Of a DNA stretch of 64,000 bases, positions 34,630 to 42,990 are shown one piece after another. Numbering within the stretch: the first letter of the stretch is position 1; each line of letters starts with the position of its first letter. Under the pieces are notes generated by a model. That model searched no databases. It worked only from the letters and a program-made list of their open reading frames with translations, and was not told the DNA's origin. The DNA is from Comamonadaceae bacterium (GTDB lineage: Bacteria; Pseudomonadota; Gammaproteobacteria; Burkholderiales; Burkholderiaceae_C), in the NCBI GenBank assembly GCA_947447985.1, contig CANFLX010000002.1:62001-126000 (forward strand). The letters are read 5' to 3'. The position numbers and the translations under genes were made by a program.

Positions 34630-37600
34630 TTATGAACGCAGGTTGATGATGGCCGAAGTCATCGTCGAGCTGGTTTCAATCGCTTTGGCATTGGCCTGGA
34701 AGTTACGCTGGGCGGTAATCAAGTCCACCAGCTCTTGCGTCAAGTCAACGTTGGCCCGTTCGGTCGCACCGGCGCGCAGCGTGCCAAAGCCGGCCGAACC
34801 GGCAGTACCGAGAATGGGTTTGCCCGAGGACGCCGAGGCCAAAAAGCTGGAGTCACCAATCTGGCGCAAGCCCGAGGGGCTGGAAAAATTGGTCAGCAAA
34901 ATTTTGGCCAGCGACTTTTGCGTACCGTTAGAGAACGATGCGCTCACCAATCCGTCATTGCCAATGGTGACACCCACCAAGGAGCCTTCGGGGGCGCCAT
35001 CTTGCGACTGCGACAGCACTGCGAACGGTGATGTGTACTGGGTTGAGGCCGCGTAGTTCACATTGATGGTCAAAGCGCCCTTACCACCGGCGAGGTACAC
35101 CGTCTCCAACTGCGTTCCCTGGATGGGGGAGTACAGCTTACCGGCAGTGTTGAAGGTGAGTTCGCCCTTGTCCAAGAAGATGGGCGACCAAGCGGGCAGG
35201 CCAGTAAAGCCGTCGCCGTTGGTGGTTTCCTTGCCGTCTTTGTCGATGTATTTGGGTTGCAAGGCGCCGTTGACCACATCCTTGTGCTGGCTGGGTTTGA
35301 TCCAGGTGGAGGTGGTTCCACGGCCGGCCTCAACTTGGTCCAGGCCCCAGTTGCTGCTGCCGGAAATCTTGATAAAGGAGTCTGAACCTGTGGTTCCCGT
35401 GGTGAACACGAAGTTGTTGTTGGCGTAGTCGTAGGTCACCTTCACGCCATTGACCGTGGTGGGCGAATCTTCCAGCACGCCGTCCACGCTTTTGCGTTCT
35501 GCCAGCGAGTTGATGCCTTTTTGCAACTCCTTCATGAAGTTGTCCAGCGAGTACGTGGTGCTCGGTGGCACCACGACCGTGCCCTTGATGCCGTCGACGG
35601 TGACGACAAATTTGTTGTTGGTGGCGTCCACGACAAAGTTGTTGGCCACGTTCACGGTCGGTGGTTTGCCCACGGCAACAGCGGGTTCTGACGAAATACC
35701 GCGCGTAGCGACCGAGGACTTGGTCACTGCCACCGGCACCATCTTGCCGTCGACGACCTTGCTCTCGGCAAAGCCAAACAACGCAGGTGCTGACGAGCCC
35801 ACGGGCACCGTAATGGCAATGGCTGAGGTGTCACCGGTCGTGCCCGAGGTCACGCTAAAAGATTTGTTGACCGCGTCGTAACTCACCTGGATGCCGTAGC
35901 GTTGGTCAGTGACTGCGCGCAGCGGATTGCGGTTGTTGGGGAGCATTTTGACGCCCGACAAGCCGTCGTTGTCCAGGGTGACAGGGATGGTTCCCAGGCC
36001 CAAAATCGTGTTGGGCGAGGTGCCCGAGGCCAGCGTGATCACGTTCGCACCGGCGTTGGTGCTGTCGGTGATTTTGAAGCTCTGGGTGTTGTAGTCGTAA
36101 GCCACCGTGATGGGCGACCTGGGCAGGCCAGGGCTGAGTGGGGCGCTAGCGCCAAACGTCACACCGCCGTTGGTGGCGGCGCTGATTGCGGTGGGCGTAA
36201 CACCGGCGCTGGTGGTTAAGCCTTCGTCAATCTGGTTGACTTCGACGGATTTATCACAGGTCACGCCGGTCACATCGGGCGTGAAAACGCTGGGTGCGGC
36301 TTGGCTTTGGTCGTAGACCAAAATGAGTTTGCTGGAGTCACTCGGATCAATCTGGATGTCGCGAATGCCCAGGGAATTGGCATTCGGCGACGCATCTACG
36401 GTGCTGGCCAGAATGGCGGCTTTGGCGGCAACGATTTTGGAGGCCACCTGGCTCGCCGTGTCGTCCGCGCCGGAACGCGGTATCGCAACTCCCATGAAGG
36501 TGGTCGCCCCTGTGGCCGGCCCTGTGAGCTGCACGGTCTGCTTGGGGTACTGGTGGTAAGTCAGCACCACGGTTGTGCCGTCTGCACCGGCCTCAATGCT
36601 CTCCAGGCCGGGGTTCGCTGCGATGATGTCTGCAGCAGAGTCAACAATATTGCTGATGGTCTTGACCACGGTGTCGCCCTCTGCCGCACCGCTCACGGTG
36701 GCACCCATGAAAGTCAGCGGCGTTGAACTCACAGTGCCCGAGACCGTCACAAACTGGCGCGCGTGGCCACCGAGCACCGAGTTGTCGATCTGGGTCTGCA
36801 TGATCTCGGTCAGTTCGTCGATCGACACATTGCTCGGGTCGGTAAAACCCGAGAGTTTGATTTCTGTTTTGATGGGCGAGCCGTTGGCTACGCGCGAGTC
36901 CGTCAGCGTAAACACCGTGTCGGGATTGACGGTGCTGGCCGTGGTGCTGGTGAAGTTGAAGCTGGTTTCGTCGCCAAATTTGCGGTTGAGGTATTTGGTG
37001 GCTTCTGCGGCCAGCGTGGCGCCAGTCAGCACCGTCGATGAATTTTTCATGTAGCTCAAATCGACCTTCACCGGCGCGGTAGAGCCGTCCACGTTGACCG
37101 TGAACAGGTTGCTCAGGTCAATGGCCTTGTCGGTGAGGCCGGCAAAGGTATTGGTGCCACCGGTCAAGTCCACTGTCGAGCCCACACCGGTAATGCCTGC
37201 AGGCGTGGAGGTGCGTTTGTCGGTCAGCTCGTCGAGCGAAATCAGCTGCGTCTTGGCGGTCGTGAGTTCGTCTTTGACCTCGCTGTAGGACTTGATCTGG
37301 CCGTACTGGTTGACGTATTGCAGATCGCCATTGATGTCGGTGGACTGTGCCAGCGCCGCAGACACCTGGTCTTCGCCCACGAACACATGGGTTTGCCATT
37401 TGTTGTAGGGGCTGGTCTGGTTGGCGTTTTGGGTTTTGACGTAGTAAATCGTCGCCAAGTAGCCGTTACCCCCGTTGTCATAGACGGTAAAGGCCGTCGA
37501 TTTGTTGAAGCTTGCCGGGTTGGTGCGGCTAAAGGTCTCAGTAATCACCGCCGCGTCGGCTGGAAAGTTCAGGCCCAAAGACACCTCTGAGGTTTGCTTG

Positions 37601-38058
37601 GCTTCGCCCGATGTCTTTTGGGGAATGGTCAAGACCACGCGGTCGTTCACGTTGGCGCTACCGGTTGAGTCCACCGTCGCTGCCATCAGGCGCTGGCCTG
37701 CCGAGTTCACCACGTTGAACTGCTCGTTGAGCGAGAAGGAGCCGTTGCGGGTGTAAGTGTCGGTCAGACCGTCGGCTGAGCGCAGCGGAAAGAAGCCGTC
37801 GCCCGTGATGGCCAAGTCCAGTGCGTTGGATGAGAAGGAAATATTGCCCTGGCTGAACTCCTGGCTCACCTGCTTCAAGGACACGCCCTGACCGACGGTG
37901 CTGGAGGCCTTTTGCAAGGGCGAGGTGGCAAAAATGTCACCAAAGTCAGCGCGCGAGCGCTTGAAACCGGTGGTACCCACGTTGGAGATGTTGTTGGCGG
38001 TCACGCCCAACATGGCAGTGGCAGCGTTGAGTCCGGTCAGCGAGGTATAGAAAGACAT
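34630..38058 (-). CDS. flgE: Flagellar hook protein FlgE, greatly enlarged
   Basis: 1142 aa; typical FlgE is 400-450 and long betaproteobacterial forms are often 400-600. Residues 1-150 (FYTSLTGLNAATAMLGVTANNISNVGTTGFKRSR, DLAITGDGFF) and about 1000-1142 (GLVGVTIGNDG-like, SNGTQKSLAKILLTNF, ERANVDLTQELVDLITAQRNFQANAKAIET) are the conserved core. Roughly 270-980 is inserted surface domain. It includes two copies (435-505 and 507-640) of a module also in FlgK, and a repeated YDY(N/A)NxxF segment. It has one Cys (about 601). A GGAG Shine-Dalgarno precedes the ATG. It builds the hook, whose outer face would be much thicker than usual. Confidence 0.95.
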   Translation of the reverse strand: MSFYTSLTGLNAATAMLGVTANNISNVGTTGFKRSRADFGDIFATSPLQKASSTVGQGVSLKQVSQEFSQGNISFSSNALDLAITGDGFFPLRSADGLTDTYTRNGSFSLNEQFNVVNSAGQRLMAATVDSTGSANVNDRVVLTIPQKTSGEAKQTSEVSLGLNFPADAAVITETFSRTNPASFNKSTAFTVYDNGGNGYLATIYYVKTQNANQTSPYNKWQTHVFVGEDQVSAALAQSTDINGDLQYVNQYGQIKSYSEVKDELTTAKTQLISLDELTDKRTSTPAGITGVGSTVDLTGGTNTFAGLTDKAIDLSNLFTVNVDGSTAPVKVDLSYMKNSSTVLTGATLAAEATKYLNRKFGDETSFNFTSTTASTVNPDTVFTLTDSRVANGSPIKTEIKLSGFTDPSNVSIDELTEIMQTQIDNSVLGGHARQFVTVSGTVSSTPLTFMGATVSGAAEGDTVVKTISNIVDSAADIIAANPGLESIEAGADGTTVVLTYHQYPKQTVQLTGPATGATTFMGVAIPRSGADDTASQVASKIVAAKAAILASTVDASPNANSLGIRDIQIDPSDSSKLILVYDQSQAAPSVFTPDVTGVTCDKSVEVNQIDEGLTTSAGVTPTAISAATNGGVTFGASAPLSPGLPRSPITVAYDYNTQSFKITDSTNAGANVITLASGTSPNTILGLGTIPVTLDNDGLSGVKMLPNNRNPLRAVTDQRYGIQVSYDAVNKSFSVTSGTTGDTSAIAITVPVGSSAPALFGFAESKVVDGKMVPVAVTKSSVATRGISSEPAVAVGKPPTVNVANNFVVDATNNKFVVTVDGIKGTVVVPPSTTYSLDNFMKELQKGINSLAERKSVDGVLEDSPTTVNGVKVTYDYANNNFVFTTGTTGSDSFIKISGSSNWGLDQVEAGRGTTSTWIKPSQHKDVVNGALQPKYIDKDGKETTNGDGFTGLPAWSPIFLDKGELTFNTAGKLYSPIQGTQLETVYLAGGKGALTINVNYAASTQYTSPFAVLSQSQDGAPEGSLVGVTIGNDGLVSASFSNGTQKSLAKILLTNFSSPSGLRQIGDSSFLASASSGKPILGTAGSAGFGTLRAGATERANVDLTQELVDLITAQRNFQANAKAIETSSTMTSAIINLRS
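36138..36756 (-). repeat. FlgE copy of a module shared with FlgK
   Basis: Encodes FlgE residues 435-640. Motifs VQLTGPATGATTFMGVAIP, ASKIVAAKAAIL, IRDIQIDPSDSSKLILVY and TNGGVTFGAS line up with the FlgK module. Confidence 0.75.
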
Positions 38059-38118
38059 GGTGTTTTACTCCTGGAGTGGCGTAGCGCGAGCGTAAAAAGA
38101 GGGGGTGTGGAAGGGGGG

Positions 38119-38841
38119 TTAGCCGTAAATCTTGGTGACGTCGGAGAGCTTGATCGTCTTGCCCCCGGTGACTTGCAAGACCATGGATTTGTCGGCTTGC
38201 TGGCTCACACCCAGCACGGTAGCCATGGTGCTGACCACGGGGGTGATCGTTTTGCCTTGGGATACTGCCTTGGCCACAAAACGGTAGGTTCCGCCGGGCA
38301 GCGCATTGCCGACCTCGTCCTGGCCGTTCCAGTTAAAGAGCATGTCGCCCGCCGTTTGTGCGCCCGCCGTTTGGGTGCTGACCAGCACGCCCTTGGAATC
38401 AAAGACCTGCAGCTGCACACCATCGGCGCCATTGGGCAGGGCGATGGTGGCAGGCACGGTTTGGCCGCTGACCAAGACGGCCGGACCGTCGGGCACCGAT
38501 ACTTTTGCGCCAATGAGGCCCGCAGTGCTGGTGATCTGGGTACTCGACATGCTGGAGGTGAAGTTCTCCAGGCTGGTGGACATATTGGTGGTGGCCTCGA
38601 GTTGCGAGAACTGCGCGAGCTGCGCCACAAAGGCTTCGTTTTTCACCGGGTCCAGCGGATCCTGGTTTTTGAGCTGGGTGGTGAACAGCGTCAAGAAGTC
38701 CTTTTGCCCCATGGCCGATTGGCCGGTGGCCGCCGTCATCTTGGCCGCAGCGTCTTGTGCCGTGGTGCGGATGCTGGTGGGCACGGCAGAGGCCCAGGCG
38801 CTGTCGCTGCTGGTATTTCCGAGGAGGTTGAGGTTGGCCAT
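38119..38841 (-). CDS. flgD: Hook-capping scaffold protein FlgD
   Basis: 240 aa. The N-terminal scaffold signature GQKDFLTLFTTQLKNQDPLDPVKNEAFVAQLAQFSQLE is intact, then a TM-free beta-domain with FlgD-type ALPNGADGVQLQVFDSKG and FNWNGQDEVGNALPGGTY. It caps the growing hook. Between flgC and flgE as usual. Confidence 0.97.
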   Translation of the reverse strand: MANLNLLGNTSSDSAWASAVPTSIRTTAQDAAAKMTAATGQSAMGQKDFLTLFTTQLKNQDPLDPVKNEAFVAQLAQFSQLEATTNMSTSLENFTSSMSSTQITSTAGLIGAKVSVPDGPAVLVSGQTVPATIALPNGADGVQLQVFDSKGVLVSTQTAGAQTAGDMLFNWNGQDEVGNALPGGTYRFVAKAVSQGKTITPVVSTMATVLGVSQQADKSMVLQVTGGKTIKLSDVTKIYG

Positions 38842-38861
38842 GGTGGTGCTTCGCAGTTAAA

Positions 38862-39287
38862 TCAGCTTTTGATGATGTCGAGCGTGCGCATCATCAGTTG
38901 GCGCGCGGTGTTGACGACTTCAACGTTGTTTTGGTAGGAGCGCGCAGCGGCCATCATTTCGACCATCTCCGACATCTCGTTGACGTTGGACAGGTAGACG
39001 TAACCGTCTTTGTCCGCCGACGGGTTACCGGGGTCGGACATGCGCGAGATCGACTTGGGGTCGTCCGAGATCGCAGCCACTTTCACACCACCCTTGTTGG
39101 CCAGGTCGGTGGCATTGAGCTGCGTGTCCATGATGGTTTTGAAGGTGACGCGTTTGCCGCGAAAGGCATCCTTGTCCGAACTCGCCACCGTGCCGGCATT
39201 GGCCAAATTGGAGGCGGTGGCATTCATGCGCACCGTCTGCGCATTCAAGGCCGAGCCGGCGATGCCGAAAATATTGTCAAGTGCCAT
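38862..39287 (-). CDS. flgC: Proximal rod protein FlgC
   Basis: 141 aa. N-terminal IFGIAGSALNAQTVRMNATASNLANAGT and C-terminal VNEMSEMVEMMAAARSYQNNVEVVNTARQLM are typical. Ends four bases from the flgB stop region in the standard flgBC pair. Confidence 0.97.
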   Translation of the reverse strand: MALDNIFGIAGSALNAQTVRMNATASNLANAGTVASSDKDAFRGKRVTFKTIMDTQLNATDLANKGGVKVAAISDDPKSISRMSDPGNPSADKDGYVYLSNVNEMSEMVEMMAAARSYQNNVEVVNTARQLMMRTLDIIKS

Positions 39288-39290
39288 GGC

Positions 39291-39674
39291 TTAGTCTCCG
39301 CGCAGTGCTTTGCGAATACCGCTGATGCGGTTTTCCAGAATGCTCAAGGTGGTTTGGTAGTCGGCGGCGTACTGGCCGAACTTGGCTTGTTCCACCGGCA
39401 ACTCCACCGTGTTGCCGTCAAAGGCGACGTTAAAAGGGGTGCGGTACTTCAGGCCGCTGCCGTTGGCAATATCGCCCATGGGTATGTGCGCAGCGTCGGT
39501 CGTGCGCATGGTGGTGCCTTGCGTGTCTTTCAAGACCTGGCGGAAATCAATGTCCTGGGCTTTGAAGTTGGGCGTGTCCGCATTGGCAATATTGCGCGAC
39601 AGCACTTCCATACGCTGGCTGCGCATGCCCAGGGCCTTCTCGTGCAGGCTAAAAGCGTTGTCAATGATGTTCAT
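39291..39674 (-). CDS. flgB: Proximal rod protein FlgB
   Basis: 127 aa from the ATG at 39674 (MNIIDNAFSLHEKALGMRSQRMEVLSRN type start), the family length; the open frame further upstream to 39728 lacks conservation. It has the ANADTPNFKAQDIDF motif. First gene of the flg operon. The 258-base gap upstream to 39932 carries a sigma54 promoter and an inverted repeat. Confidence 0.96.
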   Translation of the reverse strand: MNIIDNAFSLHEKALGMRSQRMEVLSRNIANADTPNFKAQDIDFRQVLKDTQGTTMRTTDAAHIPMGDIANGSGLKYRTPFNVAFDGNTVELPVEQAKFGQYAADYQTTLSILENRISGIRKALRGD

Positions 39675-39751
39675 GCGCTCTCCAATGGTCCAGGTTGAAC
39701 TGCCGGTTTGCCGACACAGTTGCCGCAATACCGCTTCATGCAGGGACTTAT

Positions 39752-39767
39752 TGCAACTTGCATGCCA
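39752..39767 (-). promoter_or_regulatory. Putative sigma54 promoter of the flgB operon
   Basis: On the minus strand TGGCAT (39767-39762), five bases, TTGCA. Start near 39740, with a leader of about 65 bases to the flgB ATG. Expected to drive flgB through flgL. Confidence 0.72.
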
Positions 39768-39824
39768 CCTTCGAATTGCCGCTTTTTCAAGGAGGCCAGG
39801 GACCCCAAAGCGTGCTTTTCACCG

Positions 39825-39858
39825 CAGCGCTTGGTGCGCCCGCGCCTGCCAAGCGCTG
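39825..39858. repeat. Inverted repeat between the LysM/SLT gene and flgB
   Basis: Perfect 10-base arms CAGCGCTTGG / CCAAGCGCTG around a 14-base GC-rich loop. No T-run follows on the minus strand, so it may be a weak terminator or attenuator for the LysM/SLT gene, or a protein binding site upstream of the flgB promoter. Confidence 0.5.
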
Positions 39859-39932
39859 GGGGTGCGGCAAATCTTTGCCGCTGTCGGAAAAGCAGTTGCC
39901 GCCGGCCCTGCCGGTGCGCAGCGCGCGTCGGC

Positions 39933-41144
39933 TCAGGGCAGGGTGTTTTCGACGTACTGCTGGGCGCGCTGCGCTTGCACGCGCAGCGCGTTCGGCAGCA
40001 ACTGGCCCAGCCGGGCGGCGGCGTTTTGCAGCAGGCCCTGGCGGATCGATTGGCGGGTGATGGGTGCGGCCGTGTCATTGCCCACATGCAGCGCGCGCGC
40101 CTGCTGGCCGCCGATATTGAGCGGTGCGTTGCTTTGTGCCTCAGCCCGGGAGGCGGGGTTGAGCACCGACAAATACAAGTCCTCCAGGCCAGCGGGGCCC
40201 TGGCTCTTGAGGCCGACATCGTCAAAGTACTTGTCCACCAGGCTGAGTTGCTTGTGCACGCTCAAGTCCAATATGGCACGTGGATTGGCGCCGTAGCCCG
40301 CCGAGGCTGCGCCACGCGCGGGGCCATCGCAAAACTGGATGATGCCGTGGCAGCGCTGGTTGCTGGCACGCGGGTTCATGCCATCGCTCTCCATGAGCGT
40401 CATGCGGGCAAAGTCATCCGGGGAAAAGCGGTGGTTGTCCGCCATTTCCAAAATCTTGTCGTAGACCGCCGCCTTCTCCGAGGGCGGAATAAAGCCCTTG
40501 GCGACGGCACGGTCCAGGGTTTGTTGCAAGACCGGGTGGGCCGCGCCGGCCACGCCGTTGGCAGCCACTGGCACTGTGGCCGTGGTGTAAATGGGGGCCC
40601 GGCTCTGGGCCACCGCACTGGCGGCGGGGGTGAAGTTGCGCGAACGCACGTCATACGCCAGGGGCTGGGCCTTGGCCGGATTGGCAGGCAGGGTTCCGGC
40701 TTGCGGGCCCGCATCCAGACGGCGCACGGCGGCCACCGGCATGCTCTGCAAATCGGCGTGGAGGGCCGACAGGTCGATGCTTTGGCCGGGATAGACCAGG
40801 TCGGCGTTGCCAATGCGGTTGCTACTGGCCAGCTGCTGGGCCAGGCGCATTTCCTGGGGCCCGCTGAGTGCCACGCCGCGCGCCTGGGCCTGGTCGCGCA
40901 CCAGACCAATCAGGGTTTCCCCTGCAGAAATAGTATGTGTACCCGTTGCCAGCCGTGGCTGGGGCTTGCTGGCGCTGGGCGAGGGCGTCCCGGCTGCGGC
41001 TTTGCTCTGTGCCTGTTGCAACACCTGGGCGAAGGGCTTGGCCGCAGCCGACGTGCTTGCGGGCGAGGGCGCGGGCGCGGTAGCGCCTGCGACTGGCAAA
41101 AGCGGTGCGCTGGCGTTACTGGGTGCTGCGTTGCGGGTCCACAT
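39933..41144 (-). CDS. LysM and transglycosylase-type (SLT) protein, probable flagellar muramidase
   Basis: 403 aa. Residues 1-60 are a Ser/Ala/Pro-rich tail with KPFAQVLQQAQSK, no Sec signal. Residues 69-125 are a LysM domain (HTISAGETLIGLVRDQA, NRIGNADLVYPGQSI) that would bind peptidoglycan. Residues about 225-335 are lysozyme-like: catalytic Glu252 in MESDGMNPRAS, then GIIQF, as in SLT transglycosylases. Between flgB and flgA, divergent from flgA. Since FlgJ here lacks its hydrolase domain, this enzyme may clear the wall for the rod. Lack of a signal peptide suggests export by the flagellar type III system, as for FlgJ (inference). Confidence 0.8.
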   Translation of the reverse strand: MWTRNAAPSNASAPLLPVAGATAPAPSPASTSAAAKPFAQVLQQAQSKAAAGTPSPSASKPQPRLATGTHTISAGETLIGLVRDQAQARGVALSGPQEMRLAQQLASSNRIGNADLVYPGQSIDLSALHADLQSMPVAAVRRLDAGPQAGTLPANPAKAQPLAYDVRSRNFTPAASAVAQSRAPIYTTATVPVAANGVAGAAHPVLQQTLDRAVAKGFIPPSEKAAVYDKILEMADNHRFSPDDFARMTLMESDGMNPRASNQRCHGIIQFCDGPARGAASAGYGANPRAILDLSVHKQLSLVDKYFDDVGLKSQGPAGLEDLYLSVLNPASRAEAQSNAPLNIGGQQARALHVGNDTAAPITRQSIRQGLLQNAAARLGQLLPNALRVQAQRAQQYVENTLP

Positions 41145-41215
41145 GGTGATGCGATGGCCTGTTGGGTTGCTCGGCTTGCAAGACGCGGTACCGGTGGCGC
41201 GTGGGTCGCGCTGTA

Positions 41216-41231
41216 TGGCATTGTTCTTGCG
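41216..41231 (+). promoter_or_regulatory. Putative sigma54 promoter of flgA
   Basis: TGGCAT (41216-41221), five bases, TTGCG. Start near 41242, a leader of about 43 bases to the flgA ATG. It lies in the 140-base gap between divergent genes. Confidence 0.72.
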
Positions 41232-41284
41232 CTAAAGGGGTGGGGCTGAATGTCCTGTCACTTTTTCAACACATAAGAACCTTC

Positions 41285-42118
41285 ATGCAATTGCTGTGCC
41301 ACTTGAACCCAAGACTGCTTCACCGCAAGGCGGTGGGGCTTGCCTGCCTTGTGCGAGGCATGGGCCTGGTGCTTTCCCTGTTTATTACTGCCGCGCTGGC
41401 CCAGGTGCCTGGCGTGGCGGCGCCGGACAAGCTTTTGGCCGAAGTCGGCCACTGGGTGCAGCAGACCCAGCAGCTCGAGGCCAGCCAATTCAGCTTTGCC
41501 CCGCTGGACAGCCGGGTGCAGTTGCAGACCTGTGACCGCGCGCTGGTGATGGACACGCCTTTTGCCGCGCGGGAGACGGTACGGGTGCGCTGCCTGGGCA
41601 ATCCGAGCTGGCAGCTCTACTTGCGTGTGCTGCTCAAACCCGGCGTTGCACCCGGCTTGGTGGCGCCCAACGCCCCGGCGTCCGCTGCCACCACGGGCGC
41701 TAACAGCGCTACGGCCGCAGCAGCAGTCGGGCCGACGCGCCGGGTCGTGGTCGCCAACCAGACCCTGCGCGCAGGCAGCATCGCCTCGCGTGACCTGTTG
41801 CGCGAGGTCGATGTGCCGGCGCAAGGGGTGGAATTGCAGGCGGTCAGTGCGATCCGCGAGGTCGAAAACAGCGAGCTGGTGCGCGACGTGCAGGCTGGCA
41901 CGCCGCTGCGCAGCTTCGATGTGCGCCGCGCTGTGGTGGTCAAGCAAGGCCAGTTGGTGCTGCTCACGGTGGGCCAGGGCAACGGCTTTAGCATCACCGC
42001 GCGGGTGGAAGCGCTGCAGGATGGCAAAATAGGTGACCAAATTCGCTTAAAAAATCCCGACTCGGGCCGATTACTAACGGGGATAGTGACCGGCCCCAAC
42101 GCTGCCCGCGGTCTGTAA
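41285..42118 (+). CDS. flgA: P-ring assembly chaperone FlgA
   Basis: 277 aa from the ATG at 41285. Sec signal with hydrophobic core MGLVLSLFITAALA, then FlgA features: an N-terminal QLQTCDRALVMD-like beta domain and a C-terminal SAF domain (VVVANQTLRAGSIASRDLLREVDVPA, LRSFDVRRAVVVKQGQLVLL, GDQIRLKNPDSGRLLTGIVTGP). Periplasmic chaperone for FlgI. The open frame before 41285 crosses the sigma54 promoter, so the later ATG is preferred. Confidence 0.95.
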   Translation: MQLLCHLNPRLLHRKAVGLACLVRGMGLVLSLFITAALAQVPGVAAPDKLLAEVGHWVQQTQQLEASQFSFAPLDSRVQLQTCDRALVMDTPFAARETVRVRCLGNPSWQLYLRVLLKPGVAPGLVAPNAPASAATTGANSATAAAAVGPTRRVVVANQTLRAGSIASRDLLREVDVPAQGVELQAVSAIREVENSELVRDVQAGTPLRSFDVRRAVVVKQGQLVLLTVGQGNGFSITARVEALQDGKIGDQIRLKNPDSGRLLTGIVTGPNAARGL

Positions 42119-42149
42119 GAAATTTCTTTCCTTTTTTTGCAATCTGCCC

Positions 42150-42176
42150 TCAAGTTTTCCCTGCTTAGTCCGATTC
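42150..42176 (+). promoter_or_regulatory. Putative sigma28 promoter of flgM
   Basis: -35 TCAAGTTT (42150-42157), 11 bases, -10 TCCGATTC (42169-42176). Start near 42183, 45 bases before the ATG. FlgM expressed from its own sigma factor's promoter is the usual feedback arrangement. Confidence 0.8.
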
Positions 42177-42227
42177 TGTGAGTAATAAACCCTTTTGACC
42201 GACTGAAGTTACCAAAGTGAGCCCACC

Positions 42228-42569
42228 ATGACCGACGCCATCAACCCCCTTTCCCGGCAGGTACCGTCAGACAACCTGGCCCGCAAGGCCTTGGAAAAGT
42301 CGACGAAAGCGGCGACATTGGCACCGACCTCCGTCGGTGTGGCCGCCACGCCGGAGACCGAAATCGCCGCCAACAAGTCTGTTGCCGCCGCCAAGGGTGC
42401 GGATGTCGCTGGCTTTAGCGCCATCAAGGCACGTCTCAAGCAAGAGCCCGACTTTGACCGCACCAAGGTCGACTCGATCAAGCATGCGATCGAAAACGGC
42501 CAGTACCCCTTGAATCCCCGGCGTATCGCCGAGAGTTTTGTCGCCCTGGAGCAACTGATCAGCCATTGA
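42228..42569 (+). CDS. flgM: Anti-sigma28 factor FlgM
   Basis: 113 aa. The C-terminal half (FSAIKARLKQEPDFDRTKVDSIKHAIENGQYPLNPRRIAESFVALEQL) is the FliA-binding FlgM signature, preceded by a disordered Ala/Thr-rich N-terminus. It holds FliA inactive until it is exported after hook completion. Confidence 0.97.
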   Translation: MTDAINPLSRQVPSDNLARKALEKSTKAATLAPTSVGVAATPETEIAANKSVAAAKGADVAGFSAIKARLKQEPDFDRTKVDSIKHAIENGQYPLNPRRIAESFVALEQLISH

Positions 42570-42591
42570 GCGCTGTGAGCGAAGCCGCACT

Positions 42592-42981
42592 TTGAACGAT
42601 CCGATCCCCTACGCCACCAAGCTCGCAGAGCAGTTGTCGCACATGCTCGAGCAGGAGTTCGAGGCCTTGCGCAACCAGCAGATCGACCAGTTCGAGCAAC
42701 TGCAGCCGGTCAAAAACGAGTTGCTCGCCGAAATCACCCGCCTGGCACCCCCCGGCACTGAAATACAGACCCTGCCCGAATGGCATGACTTCCGTGCGCT
42801 CATGGTCGATTGCCGGGATATGCACCGGCGCAACACGGTGCTCATTGAGCGCAAGCTCGAAGCGATACGTGGCACCTTGCAAAGCATGCGTGTCGACGAC
42901 GCAGCCAGCCCGGTCGAGGTCTATGACCGGCTCGGCCACATTTCCCGCTTTTCCCGCAATTCAGGTTACAGCGACGCTTAA
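42592..42981 (+). CDS. flgN: Flagellar export chaperone FlgN
   Basis: 129 aa, helical, FlgN-like. It binds FlgK and FlgL before export. The start is a TTG at 42592, 22 bases after flgM; the first in-frame ATG (42643) would remove the conserved first helix, so TTG is chosen. The stop lies in a hairpin shared with the convergent FhlB-like gene. Confidence 0.88.
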   Translation: MNDPIPYATKLAEQLSHMLEQEFEALRNQQIDQFEQLQPVKNELLAEITRLAPPGTEIQTLPEWHDFRALMVDCRDMHRRNTVLIERKLEAIRGTLQSMRVDDAASPVEVYDRLGHISRFSRNSGYSDA

Positions 42982-42990
42982 AAAGCGTCG
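42972..42990. terminator. Hairpin containing both stop codons of convergent flgN and the FhlB-like gene
   Basis: Perfect eight-base stem CGACGCTT / AAGCGTCG around an AAA loop. The TAA stops of flgN (42979-42981) and of the FhlB-like gene (42978-42980 on the other strand) lie in the loop region. No long T-run, so termination strength is uncertain. Confidence 0.6.
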
